23,127 bases of DNA from a virus, in the IMG/VR virus record IMGVR_UViG_3300030110_000176, positions 1 through 23,127 of that record; one strand, written 5' to 3'. Position numbers and translations under genes: made by a program. Below, one piece after another: positions 17,661-23,127 of this stretch (position 1 is its first letter; each line of letters begins with the position of its first letter). The notes beneath the pieces were generated by a model. The model saw only the letters and a list, made by a program, of their open reading frames with translations. It was not told where the DNA came from and did no database searches.

Positions 17661-17680
17661 TGGCTATCTACTATAATTAA
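17660..17680 (+). other. Six-codon mini-ORF at a fibre gene junction
   Basis: ATG at 17660 overlaps the preceding stop (TAATG) exactly as real gene starts do elsewhere in the window. It is served by the GGAGGT of copy 2, yet it reads only MAIYYN before a stop. It may be the stump of a deleted fibre gene or a short coupling leader for the gene at 17693. I do not call it a protein gene. Confidence 0.4.
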
Positions 17681-17692
17681 GGAAAAACTATT

Positions 17693-18034
17693 ATGGCCTT
17701 AGATCACGAAGCTATTTACGAAGCTTACAAATCAGAAGCAAAACCTGTTGTTTCTATAGATGATTCTGCTGGAGCGTTTGACGCTGACGGAGCTTCAGTA
17801 ACACTAGACAATGCAAAGGTGGCAGCAGCTAGAACTGCTTTAGATACAGCAGCAGCAGCGATAGCGTACAAGTCAAAAAGAACTGGTGCTGATGGTACAA
17901 CAGATACTATCTATCCAACGATAGGAGATCAGTTAGATGCTTTGTATAAAGATATTGTTGCTGGTACAGTAACTACATCAGGTGCTTTTGCAACTGCAAT
18001 CAAAGCTACTAAGGACAAATATCCTAAACCATGA
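17693..18034 (+). CDS. Small phage protein with IGDQLDALY motif, likely fibre-associated or fibre assembly
   Basis: This 113-residue protein has IYPTIGDQLDALYKDI at residues 73-88 and an Ala/Lys-rich C-terminus ending KDKYPKP. The YPxIGDQLDxLY pattern is common in short proteins encoded beside phage tail fibres, some annotated as tail fibre assembly or XkdW-like, and is widespread in marine cyanophages. Function is unproven. AAGGA lies 9 bases before the ATG. Its ATGA end overlaps the start of the next gene. It interrupts the series of EVAA-ended adhesin genes, so it may belong to an older fibre module around which adhesins were inserted. Confidence 0.78.
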   Translation: MALDHEAIYEAYKSEAKPVVSIDDSAGAFDADGASVTLDNAKVAAARTALDTAAAAIAYKSKRTGADGTTDTIYPTIGDQLDALYKDIVAGTVTTSGAFATAIKATKDKYPKP

Positions 18035-18567
18035 GTAGATTAGTTACCAACGCAATAAGAAGTACCGCAGCATCTAGTGATGCTATGACAATAGATAGTG
18101 CTGGCAAACCAGCATTTCCAAACGGAGGTGTTGGTAAAATTCTTCAAGTTGTTCACCAAAGCACAACAACCCATTTCAGCACATCTTCTACAAGTTATGT
18201 AGATACTGGTGTAACTGCTAATATTACCCCTACATCAAACACCAGTAAAATCTTAATAATGATAGATGCCCCTTGTCACATTATTAGAAGTAGTGGTTCA
18301 ACTTGGGAAATGTTTATAAAAATATTACGAGATAGCACAGGTATTTTTGGCGTAGATCCTACAAGTGGAAATTATCATTGTGGAATAGGCGGTTCTATTT
18401 CTTCTAATAGAGGTGTATTTTCTATTGTAAAACAATTTATAGATTCACCAGCTACAACAAGTCAAGTTACATACAAACTACAAGTAAAACATTATTCAAA
18501 CCAAACTTTAGATATTTCAAAGGGAAATGAAGCTTCACATATTACTTTAATGGAGGTAGCAGCGTAA
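18031..18567 (+). CDS. Small fibre or receptor-binding protein, EVAA-ended (copy 3)
   Basis: This 178-residue protein starts MSRLVTNAIRSTAASSDAMT with a short stem ending PNGGVGKILQVV. The body (STSSTSYVDTGVTANITPTS, then NTSKILIMID) aligns with the 17034 gene, and the end HITLMEVAA matches both other copies. It is likely another host-binding accessory fibre. The central region (residues 65-150) differs greatly from the other copies, as expected where receptor contact drives change. It starts in an ATGA overlap with the preceding gene. Its last codons carry the GGAGGT used by the next fibre gene. Confidence 0.8.
   Translation: MSRLVTNAIRSTAASSDAMTIDSAGKPAFPNGGVGKILQVVHQSTTTHFSTSSTSYVDTGVTANITPTSNTSKILIMIDAPCHIIRSSGSTWEMFIKILRDSTGIFGVDPTSGNYHCGIGGSISSNRGVFSIVKQFIDSPATTSQVTYKLQVKHYSNQTLDISKGNEASHITLMEVAA
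18133..18149 (+). repeat. 17-base exact repeat, copy 2 (stem-body junction)
   Basis: GGTAAAATTCTTCAAGT, identical to 17172-17188 and in the same reading frame (GKILQV), marks the stem-body junction of the 18031 gene. Confidence 0.8.
18551..18563 (+). promoter_or_regulatory. Shine-Dalgarno sequence inside the EVAA codons, copy 3
   Basis: TGGAGGTAGCAGC encodes EVAA at the end of the 18031 gene. GGAGG at 18552-18556 lies 10 bases before the ATG at 18567, within a working distance for translation of the last large fibre gene. Confidence 0.82.
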
Positions 18568-20207
18568 TGCCTTTAACACAAGTATCATCAAGACTTATAG
18601 AGGACACCCTGAGATATGTCTTAGGTGCTAGTGGTACAAACCACTATACGTTTACAGGTAAAGGTCTTACAGGTGCAGTCAATGACCCTACGTTAACACT
18701 TAGCAGAGGTCATACTTATATTTTTGAGAATAGATCAGGTGGACATCCTTTCTATATAAAAACCAGTATTGCTAATGGCGGTACGAATGATGCTTATAAC
18801 ACAGGAGTAACAAATAATGGTGGAGGTAATGGTACAGAAATAGTATTTACAGTACCGCATGATGCACCTGATACCTTGTACTACCAATGCTCAAGTCATA
18901 GCACTATGGCAGGGCAGTTAAGTATATCTGGTTCTGTAGCAGATGGAAGTATAACGGAATCTAAATTAGCTGATGATGCAGTAACAGCAGATAAGTTAGC
19001 TAACTCAATTAACTCAGCCATTGCAGCAAATACAGCAAAAGACCTTACAGCTTTAAGTGCAAGTAACCTTACATCAGGTACAGTTCCAGATGCTAGATTC
19101 CCTGCTACGTTACCTGCTGCTAGTGCAGCTAATTTAACAAACGTACCTGCTGCAAATATTACTGGTACACTACCAGCAATTAGTGGAGCAAACCTTACTG
19201 GTATATCTACTACCCCTGCTGACGGAAGTATTACGCAAGCAAAACTAAACTTTCCAGTTGCTAATCGTAATTTAATAATCAACGGAGCTATGCAAGTGGC
19301 TCAACGTGGTACGTCATCTACATCTACTGGCTATCAAACTGTCGATAGGTTTGTAGGAGATCATGGAAGTACAGATGAAGCACCAACCTATGCACAAGTT
19401 GATGTTGTTAGTGGAACTACACCTTACACATTAGGTTTTAGAAAGGCATTTAAAATTACAAACGGAAACCAGACAAATGGTTTTGGTGCTGGTGATTCTT
19501 TAAGAGTTGACACTAAACTTGAAGCACAAGATCTTGGTAATAGTGGTTGGAATTTTAAATCTTCATCAAGTTATATAACTTTATCCTATTGGGTTAAGTC
19601 AAGTGTCGCACAGGAATTTTTTGGTTACTTATACATAGACGACACTCCATATAAGTATGGGTGGTCTTTAGGTTCTCTATCTGCTGACACTTGGACGAAA
19701 ATAACAGTAACCATTCCTGGAAATAGCAACTTAGGGATTAATAATGATAATGGAGTTGGTTGTTGGCTAAATTTATTAGGTATTTGGGGTACAAACTTAA
19801 CAGCTAGTGATGCAGCACCAAATACATGGGCAGCTTGGGATGGAACAAAACGATCTACAGATCAAGCTACAACATGGTACACAACAAATGATGCAACCTT
19901 TGAAATTACAGGAGTTCAATTAGAAGTAGGCAGCGTGGCAACAGATTTTGAACACCTTAGCTATGGAGAGGATTTAGCTAAGTGTGAAAGGTATTTTCAT
20001 TATTTTGCAGGCGATACCTATGCTTGTGCACATGGTTCCAATAGCTTTACTATTTTTCCTTTTCATTGCAAAATGAGGGCTAATCCAACTGTAGCTGGAA
20101 CTTATACAAATGGTATAGGTAACTATTCTAATGACATGAGAGGTATGTATTATCATAGTGGTACAAGTGCTAATGCTAGTAATGTTTCATTTAGTGCGGA
20201 GCTTTAA
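18567..20207 (+). CDS. Large tail fibre with N-terminal cupredoxin-like domain
   Basis: This 546-residue protein has three parts. Residues about 15-120 resemble a cupredoxin: TLTLSRGHTYIFENRSGGHP followed by FYI, then YYQCSSHSTMAGQLSI. H60, C108, H111 and M114 stand where blue copper ligands would be. Residues about 125-225 are shaft repeats (ESKLADDAVTADKL, then DLTALSASNLTSGTVPDARF) shared with the 14365 fibre. The rest is a carbohydrate-binding-like head: NRNLIINGAMQVAQRGTS, later ITGVQLEVGSVATDFEHLSY and a CERYFHYF segment. Such heads in marine phages often end in AEL, as here (SFSAEL), so the gene looks complete. The GCGGAGCTT codons at the end give GGAG 8 bases before the next ATG. Host surface binding is likely; copper binding is untested. 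Confidence 0.87.
   Translation: MPLTQVSSRLIEDTLRYVLGASGTNHYTFTGKGLTGAVNDPTLTLSRGHTYIFENRSGGHPFYIKTSIANGGTNDAYNTGVTNNGGGNGTEIVFTVPHDAPDTLYYQCSSHSTMAGQLSISGSVADGSITESKLADDAVTADKLANSINSAIAANTAKDLTALSASNLTSGTVPDARFPATLPAASAANLTNVPAANITGTLPAISGANLTGISTTPADGSITQAKLNFPVANRNLIINGAMQVAQRGTSSTSTGYQTVDRFVGDHGSTDEAPTYAQVDVVSGTTPYTLGFRKAFKITNGNQTNGFGAGDSLRVDTKLEAQDLGNSGWNFKSSSSYITLSYWVKSSVAQEFFGYLYIDDTPYKYGWSLGSLSADTWTKITVTIPGNSNLGINNDNGVGCWLNLLGIWGTNLTASDAAPNTWAAWDGTKRSTDQATTWYTTNDATFEITGVQLEVGSVATDFEHLSYGEDLAKCERYFHYFAGDTYACAHGSNSFTIFPFHCKMRANPTVAGTYTNGIGNYSNDMRGMYYHSGTSANASNVSFSAEL
19039..19160 (+). repeat. Shaft repeat shared with the 14365 fibre gene, copy 2
   Basis: This segment encodes DLTALSASNLTSGTVPDARF and continues FPATLPAASAANLTNVPAAN, nearly the same as the segment at 16068-16160. 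It then adds NITGTLPAISGANLTGI, a further copy of the NLTGx unit. DNA identity is partial, with most differences at third positions. Confidence 0.75.
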
Positions 20208-20209
20208 TT

Positions 20210-20389
20210 ATGGCAACTTACAAATTTTTTAAGGCTACACTTGTAGATGGTACAACTACAGAAAAAAATGTAATTCTTAGGACTGATATAACTCCTAATT
20301 TACAAATACCATTTGACGAAGCAAACACCGACTACCAAGAGTACCTTGCTTGGGTAGCAGAGGGAAACACAGCCGAAGCTGCTGATTAA
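20210..20389 (+). CDS. Small hypothetical protein, 59 residues, end of the fibre operon
   Basis: The frame reads MATYKFFKATLVDGTTTEKN, then VILRTDITPNLQIPFDEANT and ends in DYQEYLAWVAEGNTAEAAD. The YxxYLAWVAEGNTxEAA ending is common in short proteins encoded next to phage tail fibres, so the gene is probably real, but no function is known to me. GGAG inside the last codons of the preceding gene lies 8 bases before the start. Its stop codon (20387-20389) overlaps the stop codon of the minus-strand gene (20386-20388), so two transcription units meet here with no spacer. Confidence 0.78.
   Translation: MATYKFFKATLVDGTTTEKNVILRTDITPNLQIPFDEANTDYQEYLAWVAEGNTAEAAD
20369..20382 (-). terminator. UUCG hairpin at the 3' end of the minus-strand operon
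   Basis: On the minus strand, immediately after the stop of the 85-residue gene, the sequence reads CAGC-TTCG-GCTG. It is a four-pair stem (plus one G-U pair) closed by a C(UUCG)G tetraloop, known to be unusually stable, followed by TGTTTCCC. The T tract is short and imperfect, so this may be a weak terminator or a message-end stabiliser. It lies inside the coding region of the plus-strand gene at 20210. The hairpin is seen directly; its role is inferred. Confidence 0.35.
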
Positions 20390-20643
20390 TTACACTTCCA
20401 TTTCTTAAGAGCTAATCCTTTTCTTGTTAGCTTACCGCCTTTACTGGTAGCACCTTTAACACCTTTCATCCTGGCACAAAAAGATTTACGTCTTTTAGCA
20501 GCTTTACTACCAGGTTTTACTTTACCTGTTACTGGTGCTTTTAGGTTACTACCTGTTTCTCTATTTATTTTATCTCTACCTTTTTTAGTAAGACCACCAG
20601 TTTTACTTTTGTGTTCTTTGCGTAGCCTTACTGATTTAGCCAT
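20386..20643 (-). CDS. Small basic phage protein, 85 residues, with SFCARMKG motif
   Basis: The frame starts MAKSVRLRKEHKSKTGGLTK and has KPGSKAAKRRKSFCARMKG in its middle and LTRKGLALKKWKCN at its end. I recognise this as a small conserved protein of marine phages, I believe classed as DUF6321, with no proven role. It is very rich in lysine, arginine and glycine and has two cysteines in conserved positions (SFCAR and KWKC). It starts in a TAATG overlap with the scaffold gene, so it is translated with head assembly genes and might help package or coat DNA (inference). Its stop overlaps the stop of the opposing plus-strand gene. Confidence 0.85.
   Translation of the reverse strand: MAKSVRLRKEHKSKTGGLTKKGRDKINRETGSNLKAPVTGKVKPGSKAAKRRKSFCARMKGVKGATSKGGKLTRKGLALKKWKCN
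20393..20403 (+). repeat. Short direct repeat flanking the capsid-to-fibre block, right copy
   Basis: CACTTCCATTT, identical and in the same orientation as 48-58. It falls in the last codons of the 85-residue minus-strand gene, next to the point where the two transcription units meet. Confidence 0.3.
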
Positions 20644-21479
20644 TAATCAGATATACCAAAGACATTACTTTCAGCTAATCTTCTTTGCACTTCATGTTGA
20701 TAAGCTATATCTTTTTTATATCTAGGATCACTCATAGCAGCTACAACTTCTTGGTTAGATTTAAATACTTTTGTATTAGGTGTTGAAGATCCTCTACCAC
20801 CAATTAATCTAGGTTCTACACCCATAGCATTTCTATACCTGGTAAACATTTCTTGTACTGCAAGAGTAACTTTAGGTATGTTTCTTTTTTCAGCATCTAC
20901 AATTTTATCAAATTCTGTTAGTTCTTCTTTGTCAACATTACCATCCATCCATTGCAGCATTTCTTTGTACTTATCTTCACCACCTGCGATACCTACAATA
21001 TCTTCATACTCAGGAAAGCTAGGATCAGCAGCAACTTGTTCTGTACCTTCTTGTGGTTTTAAACCTGCTAGGTAACTATCAATAAGATTTCTAGGTAAAC
21101 CAGTAGCTTCTAGTTCTTTGTAATGCTCTTCTGAAATAGTACCGTTGTTTTCCTGGTAATACTTATTTATAGCAAAAGGATCAACGTCACTTTGTTCAAA
21201 CAGTTCTCCTAACTTTTCACCGTATTGTTGTTTTGCTAGTTCATAATTTACAGAACCATCTTCTTGATATTCAACTACATCTTCTGTAGCAGGTTCTTCT
21301 TTTGTTTTTGCAACATCACCTAACTTACCTTCTAGTTCTTTATAACTAGCAGCAAGAGCTTCAACGCTATCAAACTTGCCTAAGATCTTACCATCTTCAT
21401 TTTTGTTATCATCAGCAAATTTTTGTAGATCCTCTTGTGACATAGGAGGAGTTTCGTTTGACTGTAAGGATGCTTTCAT
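20643..21479 (-). CDS. Capsid assembly scaffold protein (T7 gp9-like)
   Basis: This 278-residue acidic protein matches the size and character of T7 gp9 (about 307 residues), the internal scaffold around which the procapsid forms and which leaves before DNA packaging. The N-terminal part has FADDNKNEDGKILGKFDSVE and ALAASYKELEGKLG. The C-terminal part (FKSNQEVVAAMSDPRYKKDI followed by AYQHEVQRRLAES) is the most conserved segment of the family and probably binds capsid subunits. It lies two small steps downstream of the portal, as in T7, but on the strand opposite to the capsid gene. No clear Shine-Dalgarno sequence precedes 21479; MSQEDLQ, 12 codons further in, is an alternative start. Confidence 0.9.
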   Translation of the reverse strand: MKASLQSNETPPMSQEDLQKFADDNKNEDGKILGKFDSVEALAASYKELEGKLGDVAKTKEEPATEDVVEYQEDGSVNYELAKQQYGEKLGELFEQSDVDPFAINKYYQENNGTISEEHYKELEATGLPRNLIDSYLAGLKPQEGTEQVAADPSFPEYEDIVGIAGGEDKYKEMLQWMDGNVDKEELTEFDKIVDAEKRNIPKVTLAVQEMFTRYRNAMGVEPRLIGGRGSSTPNTKVFKSNQEVVAAMSDPRYKKDIAYQHEVQRRLAESNVFGISD

Positions 21480-21485
21480 AATTAA

Positions 21486-21644
21486 TTAGCTATTAGTAAT
21501 AGTATTACCATGTGCAGTAACTTTTTCAACTGGTGTTGTAGGTTCTGGTGTATCGTTTACACCTAGACTACTTACAACTGCTACTTCTTCTTTAGTGTAG
21601 CGACCATTTTCATCACGTTTTTTAGATGTTTTTTTAGCTGGCAT
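21486..21644 (-). CDS. Small protein between portal and scaffold, 52 residues
   Basis: The frame reads MPAKKTSKKRDENGRYTKEE, then VAVVSSLGVNDTPEPTTPVE and ends KVTAHGNTITNS. It overlaps the portal stop by 11 bases and ends 6 bases before the scaffold start, filling the gap in a way typical of a real gene. The N-terminal half is basic with KRDENGRYT; the C-terminal half is Thr/Pro-rich and probably unstructured. Small genes of this kind between portal and scaffold occur in other marine podoviruses as far as I recall; no function is known. Confidence 0.65.
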   Translation of the reverse strand: MPAKKTSKKRDENGRYTKEEVAVVSSLGVNDTPEPTTPVEKVTAHGNTITNS

Positions 21645-23127
21645 TCGGTGTTACCTCGTTTTGTATTTGTTGAGCTTCCGCTTGATTTTTAGGATCTAAT
21701 AGTTTATGACCCTGTAATGCAGAAGGAGCTAGATCTTTTAAAAGTTGTTGTTGCTGTTCAGCTTGCAACTCTTGAGCTATCTCTTCTTTTGATTTTATCA
21801 AATTTAAAGTCTCAATACCAACACTATTAGCTAACCTTATAATCGCTTCGTCAATGTTCATGTACCTTCTCATAACATCTACACCTAGTGCTTGAGCTAT
21901 CGTACCTATAAACTCTATGAGTTTTGCTTTATCTGCATCCCTACCAAGACCATTTATACCTGTAACTATTTTAGGTCTAACTAATTTATCTGGTAGTTTT
22001 GGTGCTTTACCTGCTCTTATAAGTAGATGTAATTTTCTACGTAAATACTTAATTTGAAACTCACTACTTAATACAGAATAAATCCCACCTAAAGTAGCTT
22101 CTAAAGCATTACTCATTATTTGTATTTCAGTACTGGTTACACGTTCTGCATCCCTTTGTATGCTCTTAGTCATAAGGAAAGCATCTTCTAATCTTTTCTC
22201 TAACGTAGCTTTTACCCTTTCAGCTACAGCAAAATCATTAGCTTTATTAGTTTGTAGTGTAGATACATCAGTAGCAAGTCCTTCACGTACCGCACCATTA
22301 GGTGCTTGACTTACTGCCTTCGGTGAAGTTACACCATTAGGATTTATAAAATATATTGTACGTGCAGACGCAGCAGCACCTTCTACTATTGCTTGTGTTA
22401 ATGCTTCTAATGTAATTAGATCTCCTTTATATTCATTTACATAAGACGTACCATAATTAGTATCTGTTTGAGTCCAACGTAAAACTATAAAAGGTGATAC
22501 ATCAACAGGAGAAATGCCATCAGTACCAGGTATCTTTTCTCCTTTACATTCTTGAAACCATACATGATTATCACCTTCACGTTCTAGCTTTGTATAAATA
22601 TCTATTTCCGTACCATCCATAGATTCTGTATAGTTTTCTTTTTGTTTTATCTGTTCATAAAATTCTGGATCTAATGCTTTTGTAGATACAGATTCTTTTG
22701 TCACTACAGTTAAAATATTTCCTACTTCATCCCTTTGTACTACGTAGCGATCTAAATAATATACCTTTAATCCATCTTCTGTTATGTATAACAATACATT
22801 ACCTACTACTATTAAATGCTTTAGTGCTTCAAACATAGCTACTCTATCGTTGCTAGTTTCTATATCTGCCATGACTGCATTTTCTAAACCACGTAAACCT
22901 TTATCTATTTCTGCCATTATTTCTGTCTGACCACTTTTTTGCAGTTCTAGTTCATCAATTATTAATTTAAAGAATGGTGTGTTAGGTGGTATTAAAGCCA
23001 TTAACATTTTTGCAGCAAGGCTATTAGTACCAGCAGCACCCAACGCTTGCATTGGTGTTTTTATTTTTTGTTTCTTTGCAGAATTATTATTAAATAAACT
23101 AGGTATTGTTAACTTGGCACAGTCATC
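21634..23127 (-). CDS. Portal (head-tail connector) protein, T7 gp8-like, 5' end beyond the window
   Basis: The portal forms the ring through which DNA is packaged and to which the tail attaches. The frame stays open to the window edge. Residues upstream of the first internal Met include CAKLTIPSLF, which matches the N-terminal CAQYTIPSLF of T7 gp8, so the ATG at 23052 is not the real start and about 30 residues are missing. The 497 visible residues contain QALGAAGTNSLAAKMLMALI, FEALKHLIVVGNVLLY, YVVQRDEVGNIL, RDAERVTSTEIQ and a clip-region pattern LEATLGGIYSVLSSE, all shared with T7 gp8. The C-terminus is Gln-rich. Its last 11 bases overlap the next small gene. Its orientation is opposite to that of the capsid and tail genes. 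Confidence 0.95.
   Translation of the reverse strand, partial: DDCAKLTIPSLFNNNSAKKQKIKTPMQALGAAGTNSLAAKMLMALIPPNTPFFKLIIDELELQKSGQTEIMAEIDKGLRGLENAVMADIETSNDRVAMFEALKHLIVVGNVLLYITEDGLKVYYLDRYVVQRDEVGNILTVVTKESVSTKALDPEFYEQIKQKENYTESMDGTEIDIYTKLEREGDNHVWFQECKGEKIPGTDGISPVDVSPFIVLRWTQTDTNYGTSYVNEYKGDLITLEALTQAIVEGAAASARTIYFINPNGVTSPKAVSQAPNGAVREGLATDVSTLQTNKANDFAVAERVKATLEKRLEDAFLMTKSIQRDAERVTSTEIQIMSNALEATLGGIYSVLSSEFQIKYLRRKLHLLIRAGKAPKLPDKLVRPKIVTGINGLGRDADKAKLIEFIGTIAQALGVDVMRRYMNIDEAIIRLANSVGIETLNLIKSKEEIAQELQAEQQQQLLKDLAPSALQGHKLLDPKNQAEAQQIQNEVTPNAS

Noticed and set aside
18896-19282. Minus-strand frame of 128 residues
   Set aside because: It lies opposite the shaft repeats of the last fibre; the repetitive Ala/Thr/Gly coding leaves the antisense frame open. 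No family pattern seen.
20400-20560. Imperfect hairpins after the plus-strand operon (GCTAA/TTAGC near 20410-20430, AGGT/ACCT at 20543-20554) as terminators
   Set aside because: Stems are short or bulged and no proper T tract follows; they are more likely chance pairings within the 85-residue gene.
23050-23052. Met codon at 23052 as the portal start
   Set aside because: The frame continues upstream with CAKLTIPSLF, which matches the conserved N-terminal region of T7 gp8, so the true start is beyond the window.
1-23127. Promoters of the T7 RNA polymerase type, tRNA genes, CRISPR arrays, integrase or attachment site
   Set aside because: None was recognised on either strand by reading; the 11-base repeat at the block borders is too weak to call an attachment site.

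Overview
This window looks like part of the genome of a T7-like podovirus (Autographiviridae type) of marine picoplankton. The DNA is AT-rich by eye. Genes are packed with TAATG or ATGA overlaps, and the fibre proteins resemble those of marine cyanophages and pelagiphages. An AT-rich host such as Prochlorococcus or SAR11 is likely, but no gene here settles which. I see no integrase, RNA polymerase, replication gene, lysis gene, tRNA, CRISPR array or insertion sequence. The window is the virion structure and assembly half of the genome.

Plus strand, about 1-20389. A 163-base leader carries a candidate promoter and a stem-loop. The major capsid protein follows, then a strong intrinsic terminator comparable in position to the terminator after T7 gene 10. 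Two tiny lysine-rich genes come next, then the tail and ejection proteins in exact T7 order: gp11-like (tail tube A), gp12-like (tail tube B), gp13-like, gp14-like, gp15-like and gp16-like. The last two are much larger than in T7. The gp15-like protein carries a lytic transglycosylase domain at its C-terminus. The gp16-like protein carries a zincin metallopeptidase motif (HELWH).

Fibre region, 14365-20389. A fibre with a T7 gp17-type N-terminus is followed by a run of small adhesin or fibre genes. Three of these share one C-terminal ending (EVAA). Its codons contain a GGAGGT Shine-Dalgarno sequence, which sits in front of the next start codon. The last large fibre has an N-terminal cupredoxin-like domain with possible copper ligands.

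Minus strand, 23127-20386. The portal (5' end beyond the window), a 52-residue protein, the scaffold and an 85-residue basic protein run toward the fibre genes. The two transcription units meet with overlapping stop codons. In T7 the portal and scaffold lie directly upstream of the capsid on the same strand. Here the capsid-to-fibre block is inverted relative to the portal-scaffold block and they converge. That is the main architectural oddity of the window.

No stretch longer than 300 bases lacks a gene. Names of the form 'gpN-like' are by resemblance to T7 from memory and by gene order; no database search was run.
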